DNA of 64,000 nt, taken from the NCBI GenBank assembly GCA_026169195.1, contig JAPFEH010000015.1:1-64000 (forward strand), given 5' to 3'. The DNA comes from Dysosmobacter sp. GTDB taxonomy: Bacteria; Bacillota; Clostridia; Oscillospirales; Oscillospiraceae. Both the position numbers and the translations under genes were made by a program. The notes under the pieces were generated by a model that made no database searches, was not told the origin of the DNA, and saw only the letters and a program-made list of their open reading frames with translations. Positions 51,837 to 61,560 of this stretch are shown piece after piece (the stretch's first letter is position 1; each line of letters begins with the position of its first letter).

Positions 51837-52654
51837 TGGCCTTTGCACATCACCACAGCGGAAATATGGGAGCGTTTTTGATGCTGGACACTCTGGCGGC
51901 CCGTTCGGGCCTCCGGAGTGTCAGTCCTGCACTGAAGACGCTGCTGAGTATCGGAAGTCTGGTGCTTTGCGTGAGCGTCGGAGACGCTGTGGTGGGCGCG
52001 GCGGTGGCCTGCTCGATGCTGGTGATCCTGCGTCTGCCGGGAAGGATCCCGCTGAACCGCCTGCTGCGGCTGCTGCTGGCGCCGGCGGTTTTTCTGGCGC
52101 TCAGCTGTCTGGTGCTGCTGCTGACCGCTGCTGCGGAACCGGTGGGCATTTGGCAGCTGCGGCTGGGCGGACTCTGGCTGTGCATCACGGAAGAAAGCCT
52201 GCATCGGACAGCCGTGCTTTGCTTTCAGGCGCTTGGCGCGGTATGCTGCCTGCTGTTCCTCGGTGCGACCACGCCCATGGCCCAGCTGATTGAGGTCATG
52301 CGGCGGTGCCATGTACCGGAAGTGATGATCGAATTGATGTATCTGATCTACCGCTATCTGTTTGTGCTGCTGGAGGTGCAGCGGCAGTTGACCACAGCGG
52401 CTTCGGCCCGGCTGGGGTATGACGGATGGCGGCGTTCGGTGACCACGGCAGGACGGGTGGGCGGAACACTGCTGGCATCCTCGTTCCGCCGCAGCAGCGC
52501 CTGCTACGATGCCATGGAAGCGCGGGGATATACGGGCAGGCTGTCCTTTTTGTGCCATATGCCCCCGCTGCGGGGCCGTCATGTGCTGGCGGCCGGAACC
52601 TATCTTGCTTTGCTGTGTCTGCTGATTCTGGTGCGGAAGGGGAGGCTTTTTTGA
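51836..52654 (+). CDS. cbiQ: Cobalt ECF transporter transmembrane component CbiQ
   Basis: The 272-residue membrane protein is the EcfT-type coupling subunit. It has several helices and the two cytoplasmic Ala-Arg-Gly-type coupling motifs, seen as AASARLGYDGW near residue 184 and AMEARGYTGR near 225, which contact the ATPase. The start shares a base with the cbiN stop (TAATG). It lies in the order M-N-Q-O that is standard for this importer. Confidence 0.94.
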   Translation: MAFAHHHSGNMGAFLMLDTLAARSGLRSVSPALKTLLSIGSLVLCVSVGDAVVGAAVACSMLVILRLPGRIPLNRLLRLLLAPAVFLALSCLVLLLTAAAEPVGIWQLRLGGLWLCITEESLHRTAVLCFQALGAVCCLLFLGATTPMAQLIEVMRRCHVPEVMIELMYLIYRYLFVLLEVQRQLTTAASARLGYDGWRRSVTTAGRVGGTLLASSFRRSSACYDAMEARGYTGRLSFLCHMPPLRGRHVLAAGTYLALLCLLILVRKGRLF

Positions 52655-53463
52655 AGGAACCGATTTTACAACTGGAGCATGTTTCTTATGCCTACCCTGA
52701 CGGGCCTCTGGCAGTGGAGGACCTGAGCTTTTCCATAGAGCGGGGGGAACGGGTGGCGGTTTTGGGCCGCAACGGCGCCGGAAAGTCTACCTTTTTCCTG
52801 CTGTGCAACGGCATTCTGGAACCAGCGGCAGGAACGATCCGCTGCGGCGGGCGGGTACTGGGCCGCAGCCGCCGGGACCTGACAGAGCTGCGCCGTCGGG
52901 TGGGGATCGTCTTTCAGGAAGCGGAGAACCAGATTCTGGCGGTTACCGTAGAGGGAGAGGTTTCCTTCGGACCGATGAATCTGGGGCTTCCCGCGGAAGA
53001 AGTGTCGCGCAGGACCGGAGATGCGCTGAAACGGATGGGGCTTGAAGAGTATGGGGACCGGTCGCCGCAGTTTCTCTCCGGCGGAGAGAAAAAGAGAGTG
53101 ACGATCGCGGATATTCTGGCGATGGAGCCGGATGTGATCCTGCTGGATGAACCGACTGCGTCTCTGGATCCGGAAAATGTGGCGCGGCTGGAGGAAACGC
53201 TGGATCAGCTGACGGCGGTAGGTATTGCGCTGGCGGTCAGCACGCATGATGTGGATTTTGCCGCCCGGTTTGCGGGACGGGGCGTGGTATTTTCCCGCGG
53301 AAAGCTGGTGGCGGACGGACCTTTGACGTCGATTTTTTCCCGTCCGGCGCTGCTGGCGGAGGCGGGACTGCGGAAGCCGTGGATCTGGCAGGCGGCGGAA
53401 CAGCTGCGGCCGGGCAGAGAGGAATATCCCATGACCATGGAGGAATTCGCGCGCTGGCAGTGA
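52651..53463 (+). CDS. cbiO: Cobalt ECF transporter ATP-binding subunit CbiO
   Basis: The 270-residue ATPase energises cobalt import. It has Walker A LGRNGAGKSTFF near residue 37, a Q-loop in FQEAENQI, signature LSGGEKKRVTIA near 144, and Walker B ILLDEPTASLDPEN near 163. A TTG start with GGAGGCTTTT directly upstream overlaps the cbiQ stop (TTGA). A single ATPase gene implies a homodimer. Confidence 0.94.
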   Translation: MKEPILQLEHVSYAYPDGPLAVEDLSFSIERGERVAVLGRNGAGKSTFFLLCNGILEPAAGTIRCGGRVLGRSRRDLTELRRRVGIVFQEAENQILAVTVEGEVSFGPMNLGLPAEEVSRRTGDALKRMGLEEYGDRSPQFLSGGEKKRVTIADILAMEPDVILLDEPTASLDPENVARLEETLDQLTAVGIALAVSTHDVDFAARFAGRGVVFSRGKLVADGPLTSIFSRPALLAEAGLRKPWIWQAAEQLRPGREEYPMTMEEFARWQ

Positions 53464-53491
53464 CCTGCCATCAGGAAAGGGGACGGGCGGA

Positions 53492-54619
53492 ATGCTGGAA
53501 CACTATATTTCCGTGGGGCAGCAGCGGATGCGCTGCGGATACACCACGGGTACTTGTGCCGCCGGTGCGGCGCGGGCAGCGGCGGAAGCCTTGTTCCACG
53601 GACGGTTTCCGGATCAGGTCCGGATCGAGACGCCGGCGGGAATCGCCGTTTCTCTGGAACCGGAGGCGATGCAGCGGGGGCGGATGTGGGCATCCTGCGG
53701 GATCCGGAAAGACGGCGGCGATGACTGTGATGTGACCAGCGGCGCGCTGATCGTTGCCACGGTGCGCCGGATAGAAAGCGGAATCCGCATCGACGGCGGA
53801 CAGGGGGTCGGACGGGTGACCCGACCGGGACTGAATCAGCCCGAGGGGGCGGCTGCCATCAATACGGGGCCGCGCCGCATGATCGAAGAGCAGGTGCGGC
53901 AGGCAATGGCAGAGGCGGGACAGACCGGCGGCATGGAAGTGGTGATCTCCGTCCCGGACGGGGACCGGCTGGCGGAAAAGACCTTCAATCCCCGACTGGG
54001 CATTGCCGGCGGAATCTCCATTCTGGGCTCCACGGGAATCGTTCGCCCCATGAGCCGGCAGGCGCTGATCGATACGACGCGGGTGGAAATGGAAGTCCAT
54101 CGGGCCGAGGGGGTCACGGATCTGCTGATGACTCCGGGGAATTACGGCGCGGATTTCGCCGCGCACCGGTTGGCTCTGGATATGAGACGGGCAGTCCAGT
54201 GCTCCAATTTTATTGGCGATGCACTGGACCATGCGGTGAATCTGGGGTTTGCGTCGGTGCTGCTGGTCGGACATATCGGGAAGCTGTGCAAGCTGGCGGC
54301 GGGGATCATGGATACCCACTCCCGTGCGGCTGACGGCCGGCGGGAAGTTTTTGTAACGCACGCCGCTTTATGCGGCGGCACGGGACCCTTGCTGCAAAAA
54401 CTCTACGAGGCCGTTACCACCGACGCTGCGCTGGAGCTTCTGACCGGCGAGGGACTTTGTGAGGCGGTGCTGAGCTCCATTGCCGGAGCTGCCGGAGAAA
54501 ACCTGCGCCGCAGAGGGGGCGCGATGAATGTGCAGGCGGTGCTTTTTTCACAGGCGGCGGGTTGCAGCGTGATGACAGACGGTGCGGCAGAGCTGCTGGA
54601 GCGGCACCGGAATGTTTGA
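53492..54619 (+). CDS. cbiD: Cobalt-precorrin-5B (C1)-methyltransferase CbiD
   Basis: The 375-residue enzyme methylates C1 of the corrin ring in the anaerobic cobalamin pathway. Family motifs include LRCGYTTGTCAAGAARAAAEA-like text near residue 11 (beginning MRCGYTTGTCAAGA), GGISILGSTGIVRPMS near 170 and GNYGADFA near 215. CbiD is a marker of the oxygen-independent route. It starts 28 bp after cbiO, behind AAAGGGGACGGGCGG. Confidence 0.95.
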   Translation: MLEHYISVGQQRMRCGYTTGTCAAGAARAAAEALFHGRFPDQVRIETPAGIAVSLEPEAMQRGRMWASCGIRKDGGDDCDVTSGALIVATVRRIESGIRIDGGQGVGRVTRPGLNQPEGAAAINTGPRRMIEEQVRQAMAEAGQTGGMEVVISVPDGDRLAEKTFNPRLGIAGGISILGSTGIVRPMSRQALIDTTRVEMEVHRAEGVTDLLMTPGNYGADFAAHRLALDMRRAVQCSNFIGDALDHAVNLGFASVLLVGHIGKLCKLAAGIMDTHSRAADGRREVFVTHAALCGGTGPLLQKLYEAVTTDAALELLTGEGLCEAVLSSIAGAAGENLRRRGGAMNVQAVLFSQAAGCSVMTDGAAELLERHRNV

Positions 54620-54658
54620 CACCACAGGCAGATCAATCAATTCTTTCAGGAGGCTTTT

Positions 54659-55414
54659 ATGATCCATTTTGTTGGCGCCGGTTCCGGCGCGGAGGACCTG
54701 ATTACCCTGCGGGGCGCACGGCTTTTGGCAGAGGCGGACGTGGTGATTTATGCCGGATCTCTGGTCAATCCTGCGTTGTTGAAAAACTGCAGGGAAAATT
54801 GCGAGATCCACGATTCCGCCTCTATGACGTTGGAGGACGTCCTGTCCGTCATGGATCGGGCGGAGGCGGCAGGACAGACCACGGTGCGCCTGCATACGGG
54901 AGACCCGTCTGTTTACGGCGCCATCCGCGAGCAGATGGATGCACTTGAGGAACGGGGCATCCCTTATGACGTGACGCCGGGGGTATCCTCGTTTTGCGGG
55001 GCTGCCGCTGCGCTGCGGGCGGAGTATACCCTGCCGGGCGTGAGCCAGACGGTCATTATCACAAGAGCGGAAGGGCGCACACCGGTCCCGGAGAGAGAAC
55101 AGCTGAAAAAGCTGGCGGAACACGGCAGCACCATGGTGCTGTTTTTGTCCTCCAGTCTTCTGGAAAAGGCACAGCAGGAACTGATGGAGGGCGGATATGC
55201 TCCGGAAACTCCGGCGGCGATCGTGTATAAGGCAACATGGCCCGACGAACAGATATTCCGCTGCACGGTGTCAACTCTGGCGGAGACAGCCCGCGCCAAT
55301 CAGATTACAAAAACGGCATTGATTACGATCGGCGGCTTTCTGGGAGACCGGTATGACAGGTCCCTTCTGTACGATCCGGGCTTTTCCCACGGATGTCGGG
55401 AGGCATCCAAGTGA
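54659..55414 (+). CDS. cbiF: Cobalt-precorrin-4 C11-methyltransferase CbiF
   Basis: The 251-residue SAM-dependent tetrapyrrole methyltransferase adds the C11 methyl group. It begins MIHFVGAGSGAEDLITLRG, with the family glycine loop at residues 6-11. LHTGDPSVYGAIREQM near 80 and TPGVSSFCGAAAAL near 105 are the CbiF/CobM motifs. AGGAGGCTTTT precedes the start. It overlaps cbiG by four bases. Confidence 0.95.
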   Translation: MIHFVGAGSGAEDLITLRGARLLAEADVVIYAGSLVNPALLKNCRENCEIHDSASMTLEDVLSVMDRAEAAGQTTVRLHTGDPSVYGAIREQMDALEERGIPYDVTPGVSSFCGAAAALRAEYTLPGVSQTVIITRAEGRTPVPEREQLKKLAEHGSTMVLFLSSSLLEKAQQELMEGGYAPETPAAIVYKATWPDEQIFRCTVSTLAETARANQITKTALITIGGFLGDRYDRSLLYDPGFSHGCREASK

Positions 55415-56424
55415 TCGGTCTGATCGCCTTCACCCGCGGAGGCTGCCGGCTGGGAGCCTGTCTGGCGGAAGTGTTGGGCGGGGAGCTGTGGACCACGGAC
55501 CGGCTGGCACCGGAAACAGGGCTGCCGGCCTGCGGCAGTCTGCGGGAGTGGACGAAGGCGCGGTTTGCCGACAGTGAGGCGCTGGTCTTTATTTCGGCGG
55601 CAGGCATTGCCGTGCGGGCCATTGCCCCGTTTGCGGCAGATAAATTCAAGGATCCTGCCGTGGTGTCGGTGGATGAGGCGGGGCGCTTTGCGGTGCCGCT
55701 CCTGTCCGGACATGTGGGAGGAGCCAATGACTTGGCCCGCCGGATCGCAGAGATCACCGGCGGACAGGCGGTCATTTCCACAGCCACGGATGTCCATGGC
55801 CTGTTTGCCGTGGATCAGTGGGCCAGAGAGCAAGGTCTGGTGCTGTGCGAACGGGAGACAGCCAAAGCCGTTTCGGCGGCGCTGCTGGAGGGAAGTCCGG
55901 TGGGGCTGCGCTCCGTCTGGCCTGTTGCAGGGACCATGCCTGCGGGGCTGGGGGCTGAAAAGGCGGAGCTTGGGATCTGCATCGGCACCACCATAGCAGA
56001 GCAGCCCTTTGCGCAGACGCTGCATCTGATTCCCAAAGCGGTGACGCTGGGGATCGGCTGCCGGCGGGGGACGCCGGCGGAGCAGCTGAGAGAGGCCTTG
56101 GCGGAATTTTTGCATCTGGCAGCGTTGCCGCCGGCGGTGGTTCGGGGGCTTGCCACCATTGACTTGAAGCGGAATGAGACGGGGCTTTTGAAAATGGCTT
56201 CCGGCTATGGCTGGCCCATTGCGTTCTTTTCGGCGGAAGAGCTGGCTGCCGAGAGCGGGGAGTTTCCGCCCTCTGCCTTTGTGGAGAAAACGACCGGTGT
56301 GGACAACGTGTGCCAGCGGGCTGCCCGACGGGCCGGCGGACAGATCATCGTGCCGAAAACCGTCTGCCGGAGCGTGACATTTGCTGCGGCTGTGGGCGCG
56401 GTCACATTGCGTTGGGAACATTAG
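55411..56424 (+). CDS. cbiG: Cobalt-precorrin-5A hydrolase CbiG
   Basis: The 337-residue enzyme opens the lactone of cobalt-precorrin-5A with loss of acetaldehyde, a step found only in the anaerobic pathway. It has an N-terminal domain with ISAAGIAVRAIAPF near residue 58 and LLSGHVGGANDLAR near 95, and a C-terminal CobE-like domain with IGCRRGTPAEQL near 217. GTG at 55411 overlaps the cbiF stop and follows GGGAGG; ATG at 55393 would add six residues. Confidence 0.94.
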   Translation: MIGLIAFTRGGCRLGACLAEVLGGELWTTDRLAPETGLPACGSLREWTKARFADSEALVFISAAGIAVRAIAPFAADKFKDPAVVSVDEAGRFAVPLLSGHVGGANDLARRIAEITGGQAVISTATDVHGLFAVDQWAREQGLVLCERETAKAVSAALLEGSPVGLRSVWPVAGTMPAGLGAEKAELGICIGTTIAEQPFAQTLHLIPKAVTLGIGCRRGTPAEQLREALAEFLHLAALPPAVVRGLATIDLKRNETGLLKMASGYGWPIAFFSAEELAAESGEFPPSAFVEKTTGVDNVCQRAARRAGGQIIVPKTVCRSVTFAAAVGAVTLRWEH

Positions 56425-56433
56425 GAGGACGTT

Positions 56434-57165
56434 ATGAAAAAGCTGTTTATCATCGGGCTTGGGCCCGGCGGAGGACGGGATATGACCCTGCGGGCATCGG
56501 AAGCGCTGGAAGCTGCCGATGTGATCGTGGGGTATACCGTCTATATCGACTTGATTCGGGAGGCCTATTCCCACAAGGAACTGCGCTCTACGCCCATGCG
56601 GCAGGAAACGGAGCGGTGCCGGATGGCGCTGGAGCTGGCGGATACCGGTAAGACCGTGGCGATGGTCTGCTCCGGAGATCCCGGCGTTTACGGAATGGCG
56701 GGACTTTGCTATGAGCTCTCCCCACGGTGGCCGCAGGTGGAACTGGAAGTGATCCCGGGCATTACGGCAGCCTGCGGCGGTGCGGCGGTGCTGGGCGCGC
56801 CCCTGATGCACGATTTTGCGCTGGTTTCCCTGTCGGATCTGATGACGCCTTGGGAGAAAATCGAAAACCGCCTGTGGGCAGCGGCACAGGCGGATTTTGT
56901 GCTGTGCCTCTACAATCCCTCCAGCCATAAGCGGAAGGATTATCTGCAGAGGGCCTGTGATATTCTGCTGGAGGTCAAGTCTCCTGAAACGCCCTGCGGC
57001 TATGTGAGCCGGATCGGACGGGAGGGGGAGGACTGCACGGTCCTGACACTGGCACAGCTGCGGGAGGCGCAGGTGGATATGTTTACCACCGTGTTTGTGG
57101 GCAACAGCCAGACGCAGGTCATCGGCGGACGGCTGGTAACGCCCCGGGGGTATTTGCAGCGATGA
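56434..57165 (+). CDS. cbiH: Cobalt-precorrin-3 C17-methyltransferase CbiH
   Basis: The 243-residue SAM-dependent enzyme methylates C17 and contracts the ring. It begins KKLFIIGLGPGGGRDMTLRA, with VCSGDPGVYGMAGL near residue 74 and LCLYNPSSHKRKDYL near 157, all typical of CbiH/CobJ. AGGAGGACGTT precedes the ATG. Its stop overlaps the cbiJ start by four bases. Confidence 0.95.
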   Translation: MKKLFIIGLGPGGGRDMTLRASEALEAADVIVGYTVYIDLIREAYSHKELRSTPMRQETERCRMALELADTGKTVAMVCSGDPGVYGMAGLCYELSPRWPQVELEVIPGITAACGGAAVLGAPLMHDFALVSLSDLMTPWEKIENRLWAAAQADFVLCLYNPSSHKRKDYLQRACDILLEVKSPETPCGYVSRIGREGEDCTVLTLAQLREAQVDMFTTVFVGNSQTQVIGGRLVTPRGYLQR

Positions 57166-57905
57166 AGATTCTGCTGTTCGGCGGCACGGCAGAGGGACAC
57201 GTTCTGGCCCGACGTCTGGCGGAGGCGGGGCATCAGGTACTCTGCTGCGTAGCCACGGAGTACGGACGGGATGTGCTGGAGCCGCAGCGTGGATTGACCG
57301 TGCGGAAGGGACCGATGGCGCCGGATACCATGACGGAGCTGATGCGGAATTGCGACAGAGTGGTGGATGCCACCCATCCCTATGCCACGCACATTTCCGA
57401 AAGCATCCGGCAGGCGGCGGCACGGGCGGGCGTGCCCTGTCAGCGGCTGGTGCGGCCGCCTGAAGCGGCGGAGGATGTCCTCTGGGCAGACAGCCCTCTC
57501 CACGCAGCGCAGCTGCTCTCAGAGCTGCCGGGCAACGTGTTGCTGACCACCGGCAGCAAGGATCTGGCGGTATTTACGCAGGTGCCTGATTATGCAGAGC
57601 GGATCTGGCCACGGGTGCTGCCCAGTCTGGAAAGTCTGCGGACGGCACTGGAGCTGGGCTTTCCCGCATCCCATGTGATCTGTATGCAGGGTCCCTTTTC
57701 TCAGGAGATGAACACAGCAATGCTGCGGACCATATCCGGAAACATTCTGGTGACCAAGGATACGGGGCGGGCCGGCGGCTTTGGCGAAAAAGCCGCCGCG
57801 GCACGGGAGGCAGGCGCACGGCTTCTGGTGATCCGCCGGCCTGTGGAGGAAACGGGCCTGACGCTGGAGGAGCTGCTGGATCAATGGACTGGAGGGAACG
57901 TATGA
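57162..57905 (+). CDS. cbiJ: Cobalt-precorrin-6A reductase CbiJ
   Basis: The 247-residue NAD(P)H-dependent reductase reduces the macrocycle of cobalt-precorrin-6A. It starts MKILLFGGTAEGHVLARRLA, a dinucleotide-binding loop, and has VVDATHPYATHISE near residue 66, TTGSKDLAVF near 128 and VTKDTGRAGGFGEKAAAAR near 197. These are standard for CbiJ/CobK. Start and stop overlap the neighbouring genes. Confidence 0.95.
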   Translation: MKILLFGGTAEGHVLARRLAEAGHQVLCCVATEYGRDVLEPQRGLTVRKGPMAPDTMTELMRNCDRVVDATHPYATHISESIRQAAARAGVPCQRLVRPPEAAEDVLWADSPLHAAQLLSELPGNVLLTTGSKDLAVFTQVPDYAERIWPRVLPSLESLRTALELGFPASHVICMQGPFSQEMNTAMLRTISGNILVTKDTGRAGGFGEKAAAAREAGARLLVIRRPVEETGLTLEELLDQWTGGNV

Positions 57906-59104
57906 AGACCTGTTACCTGATCGGTATCGGCATGGGAAATCCGGACACTCTGACGCTGAGCGCGGTTCACCGGATCGAGCGCTGCGGCCAGCTGATCGGA
58001 GCGCGGCGGATGCTGCGCGCATTTTCAGATCATCCGGGGCAGCAGCTGGCCTTGATCCGGCCGGAGGAAATTGCGGCAGCGGTGCGGGTATTTGACGGAG
58101 ACAGCGCCGTACTGCTGTCCGGAGATCCGGGCTTTTACAGCGGCGCCGCCAAGCTGTACGGTCTGCTGGAAGGGGTGACCGTTGAGACGGTACCCGGCAT
58201 TTCCTCCCTCAACTATTTCTGCGCGAAGCTGCATACCACATGGCAGGATGCGCATCTGGTATCCGTCCATGGCAGGGAGGCCAACGCCGTCGGGGAGATC
58301 CAGACCCATTCCAAAACCTTTTTGCTGACTGGTGAGACCTGCACCGCGGCGGATGTGTGCGCGCGGCTGGCAGAGGCCGGTCTGGGAGCGCTGCGGGTCC
58401 ATGTGGGCGAGCATTTGTCCTATCCGGAAGAGCGGATCGTTTCCGGCACGGCGGCAGAATTGTCCGGAGAACGGTTTGACGGCCTTGCAGTCATGCTGGT
58501 GGAAAATCCGGAGCCCATCATCTGGCAGGCGGGAGCGCCATGCCTGTGGGATCATCAGCTGATCCGTGGAAAGACGCCTATGACCAAGGAGTCTGTCCGG
58601 CTGCTGGCAGTGGCCCGCATGGGGGTCCGGCCTGAGAGTGTGGTCTGGGATGTGGGAGCCGGTACAGGCTCTGTGTCTGCCGCCTGCGCCATGGCTGCCC
58701 GAAAGGGCAGCGTCTGGGCTGTGGAAAAGGATCCGGAGGCGCTGGAGCTGATCCGGCAGAACCGGAAGGCGCTGCACCTGTGGAATCTGCGGATCGTGGA
58801 GGGGGTGGCCCCCGCCGCGCTGGACAGCCTGCCGGAGCCGGACTGCGTGTTTATCGGCGGCTCCTCCGGCTCCATGGCGGAAATTTTTCAGGCGGCATTG
58901 AAAAAAAATCCCGCTGTCCGGATCTGCCTGACGGCGGTGAGTCTGGAAAGCCTGACAGACGGTCTTTCCTGCATGAAGCGGTTTGGACTGGTTCGGACGG
59001 ATGTCACGCAGGTGACGGCAGCGCAGGCAAAGGAATTGGGGCGGTATCATATGATGATGGGACAAAATCCTGTGTGGATCCTTTCCGGGGAGGGACCGGC
59101 ATGA
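57902..59104 (+). CDS. cbiET: Cobalt-precorrin-7 C5-methyltransferase/C15-methyltransferase fusion (CbiET)
   Basis: The 400-residue protein fuses CbiE (about 1-200, YLIGIGMGNPDTLTLSA, LLSGDPGFYSGAAKLYG) with CbiT (about 210-400, GAGTGSVSAACAMAARKGSV and FIGGSSGSMAEIF). It methylates C5 and C15 and removes the C12 acetate carboxyl group. The same fusion is known as CobL in the aerobic pathway. The start follows GGAGGGAACGT and overlaps the cbiJ stop. Confidence 0.95.
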   Translation: MKTCYLIGIGMGNPDTLTLSAVHRIERCGQLIGARRMLRAFSDHPGQQLALIRPEEIAAAVRVFDGDSAVLLSGDPGFYSGAAKLYGLLEGVTVETVPGISSLNYFCAKLHTTWQDAHLVSVHGREANAVGEIQTHSKTFLLTGETCTAADVCARLAEAGLGALRVHVGEHLSYPEERIVSGTAAELSGERFDGLAVMLVENPEPIIWQAGAPCLWDHQLIRGKTPMTKESVRLLAVARMGVRPESVVWDVGAGTGSVSAACAMAARKGSVWAVEKDPEALELIRQNRKALHLWNLRIVEGVAPAALDSLPEPDCVFIGGSSGSMAEIFQAALKKNPAVRICLTAVSLESLTDGLSCMKRFGLVRTDVTQVTAAQAKELGRYHMMMGQNPVWILSGEGPA

Positions 59105-60465
59105 CGCCGCGGCTGATGATCTGCGCGCCGGCCTCCGGCTGCGGAAAAACGACCGTTGTCTGCGCAGTGCTGCGGGCGCTGCTGCGGCGGGGACTGAAAC
59201 CGATGGCCTGCAAGTCCGGACCGGATTACATCGATCCCATGTTTCACAGCCACGTTTTGGAAGCGCAAAGCTGCAATCTGGACCTTTTTTTCTTCCCTCC
59301 TGCCACGGCGCAGGGATTGCTGGTCCGCTGTGCGTCTCATGCGGATGTGACGGTGATGGAAGGGGCCATGGGGTATTATGACGGCATTGCGATGAGCGCG
59401 GAGGCCTCCGCGTGGGATCTGGCACGTGCCACGGGTACCCCTGCGGTGCTGGTGGCAGACGGGCGGGGACGCGCGCTTTCCGCGGCGGCGGAGATCCGGG
59501 GCTTTCAGCATTTCCGGCCGGACAGCGGGATCGCCGGTGTGATTTTGAACCGGACATCCCCCATGCTGTATTCACGGCTGGCAGAAACGATTATGAAGGA
59601 GACCGGCCTGCCGGTGCTGGGATATCTGCCGGTTTTGGAGGACTGTGTGCTGGAAAGCCGGCATCTGGGACTGGTGACGGCGGCGGAAGTGAAAAATTTG
59701 CGCCAAAAGCTGGATCGTCTGGCGGATCAGGCGGAAAAAACGGTGGATCTGGACGGACTGCTGGCGCTGGCCCGTACAGCCCCGCCTCTGGCAGAAGAGT
59801 CACGCCCCGTCCTTGCGGCGCTTCCGGGACCGCATCCCCGAATTGCCGTGGCGCGAGATGAGGCATTTTGCTTTTATTATGAGGCATCGCTGCAGGTGCT
59901 GCGGGATTTAGGAGCGGAACTGGTGGAATATTCACCGATGAAAGACCGGACGCTGCCGGACGATGTGCAGGGGCTTTATCTGGGCGGCGGATACCCGGAG
60001 CTTTATGCCCGTCAGCTGGCGGAAAATACCTCGATGCGCAAGTCTGTACATGATGCGGTGACAGGGGGACTTCCCACCATTGCCGAGTGCGGCGGTTTTT
60101 TGTATCTGCACCGGAGCTTGAAAGCTGCAGATGGAACGCCGTGGCCCATGGCGGGGGTCTTGGAGGCAGAGGCATATCCGACGGGAAAGCTGGGGCGGTT
60201 CGGCTATGTGACGCTGACGGCAGAAAGCGACAGCCTGTTGTTCCGGCGGGGAGAGACCGTCCCTGCCCATGAGTTCCATTATTGGGACAGCACGGCTCCC
60301 GGCAGCGCCTTTCTGGCGCAAAAGCCCCGCTCGAACCGCGCTTGGCAGGCGGGAGTAGCCACAGATACGCTGTATGCGGGCTTTCCGCATTTCCATTTTG
60401 CATCCAGACCGGAGGCGGCACGGCGCTTTTTGAAGGCGGCGCAGGCCTTTGGTGCAGCCAGATGA
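59101..60465 (+). CDS. cbiA: Cobyrinate a,c-diamide synthase CbiA
   Basis: The 454-residue enzyme amidates the a and c side chains of cobyrinate using ATP and glutamine. The N-terminal synthetase domain has CAPASGCGKTTVV near residue 8 and GAMGYYDG near 86. The C-terminal glutaminase domain has LGGGYPELYA near 298 and the nucleophile Cys in IAECGGFLYLH near 329. It overlaps the cbiET stop (ATGA). It was placed at this ATG because the upstream frame lies within cbiET. Confidence 0.95.
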   Translation: MTPRLMICAPASGCGKTTVVCAVLRALLRRGLKPMACKSGPDYIDPMFHSHVLEAQSCNLDLFFFPPATAQGLLVRCASHADVTVMEGAMGYYDGIAMSAEASAWDLARATGTPAVLVADGRGRALSAAAEIRGFQHFRPDSGIAGVILNRTSPMLYSRLAETIMKETGLPVLGYLPVLEDCVLESRHLGLVTAAEVKNLRQKLDRLADQAEKTVDLDGLLALARTAPPLAEESRPVLAALPGPHPRIAVARDEAFCFYYEASLQVLRDLGAELVEYSPMKDRTLPDDVQGLYLGGGYPELYARQLAENTSMRKSVHDAVTGGLPTIAECGGFLYLHRSLKAADGTPWPMAGVLEAEAYPTGKLGRFGYVTLTAESDSLLFRRGETVPAHEFHYWDSTAPGSAFLAQKPRSNRAWQAGVATDTLYAGFPHFHFASRPEAARRFLKAAQAFGAAR

Positions 60466-60477
60466 AGGAGGAACCCT

Positions 60478-61536
60478 ATGAAATTGCAGTCCATGATTTC
60501 ATCCATCCAGCCCGCCGACCGGACAGCCATGGAAGCGGCACGGCAAAAGTGGAACGGTGTGGGAAAGCCGTTGGGTTCACTGGGCCTGCTGGAGGATCAG
60601 GTGGTCCGTATGGCGGGCGTGTTCGGTACGGCGGATTTTGAAATCACCCGCAAGGCGGTAGTCATTATGTGCGCGGACAACGGCGTGGTGGAGGAAGGCG
60701 TCACCCAAAGCGGGCAGGAGGTGACAGCGGTTGTGGCTTCCAATATGGCCCGCAGGCGGTCCAGCGTCTGCAAAATGGCGCGGGTCGCCGGAGCGGAGGT
60801 TTATCCGGTGGATATCGGCATGGCCTGCGCCGTGGAGCTTCCGGGGATCGCCCAGCGGTGTGTCCGCCGGGGCGGGACCCGCAATTTTACCAAAGAACCT
60901 GCAATGACCCGGCAGGAGGCGGAGCAAGCCGTTCAGGTGGGGATCGATCTTGTGCGTACCCTTCATGAAAAGGGGGTTCACCTGATCGCCACGGGGGAAA
61001 TGGGCATCGGCAACACGACCACTTCCGCGGCGGTTTTGTCAATCCTGCTGAACCGCAGTCCGGCTGAAATGACAGGCCGCGGCGCAGGGCTGTCCAATGA
61101 GGGCCTGGAACGGAAGATCCGGGCCATAGAAACTGCCATCGCCCTGCATCGGCCGGACCCTGCGGACAGTCTGGATGTGCTGAGCAAAGTCGGCGGCTAT
61201 GACCTTGCGGGCTTGTGCGGCGTGTTTCTGGGCGGGGCGCTGTATCGGATCCCGGTTTTAATGGACGGATTGATTTCAGGTGCTGCCGCGCTGTGTGCCG
61301 TGCGGCTTTGCCCTGCGGCGGGAGACTGTGTGCTGGCAAGCCACCTTTCCGGCGAGCCCGCTGCGTGGCCGGTCATGGACGCGCTGGGCGTCCGGCCGCT
61401 TTTGCAGGCGGGGCTGCGTCTGGGAGAGGGAACCGGCGCTGTGGCGGTCATGCCGGTGCTGGATATGGCCATGACGGTCTACAACGGCGATACGTTTGAT
61501 GATCTGCAGATCGAAGCGTATACGCCTCAGAACTGA
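60478..61536 (+). CDS. cobT: Nicotinate-nucleotide-dimethylbenzimidazole phosphoribosyltransferase CobT
   Basis: The 352-residue enzyme makes the alpha-ribazole phosphate of the lower ligand. It has GKPLGSLGLLEDQ near residue 30, a MCADNGVVEEGVTQ motif near 63, and GEMGIGNTTTSAAV near 174. GRGAGLSNEGLERK and the catalytic Glu-containing C-terminal LRLGEGTGAVA complete the family set. AAGGAGGAACCCT precedes the start. Its presence implies use of a benzimidazole-type or related base. Confidence 0.95.
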   Translation: MKLQSMISSIQPADRTAMEAARQKWNGVGKPLGSLGLLEDQVVRMAGVFGTADFEITRKAVVIMCADNGVVEEGVTQSGQEVTAVVASNMARRRSSVCKMARVAGAEVYPVDIGMACAVELPGIAQRCVRRGGTRNFTKEPAMTRQEAEQAVQVGIDLVRTLHEKGVHLIATGEMGIGNTTTSAAVLSILLNRSPAEMTGRGAGLSNEGLERKIRAIETAIALHRPDPADSLDVLSKVGGYDLAGLCGVFLGGALYRIPVLMDGLISGAAALCAVRLCPAAGDCVLASHLSGEPAAWPVMDALGVRPLLQAGLRLGEGTGAVAVMPVLDMAMTVYNGDTFDDLQIEAYTPQN

Positions 61537-61560
61537 GAACATCCAAACAGGAGGAAGACC

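Noticed and set aside
55300-57423. A 707-codon minus-strand frame across cbiG, cbiH and cbiJ
   Set aside because: It spans three overlapping cobalamin genes with strong motifs and has no family features of its own.
58025-59575. A 516-codon minus-strand frame opposite cbiET and cbiA
   Set aside because: It crosses the junction of two certain genes and reads as an Arg/His-rich shadow.
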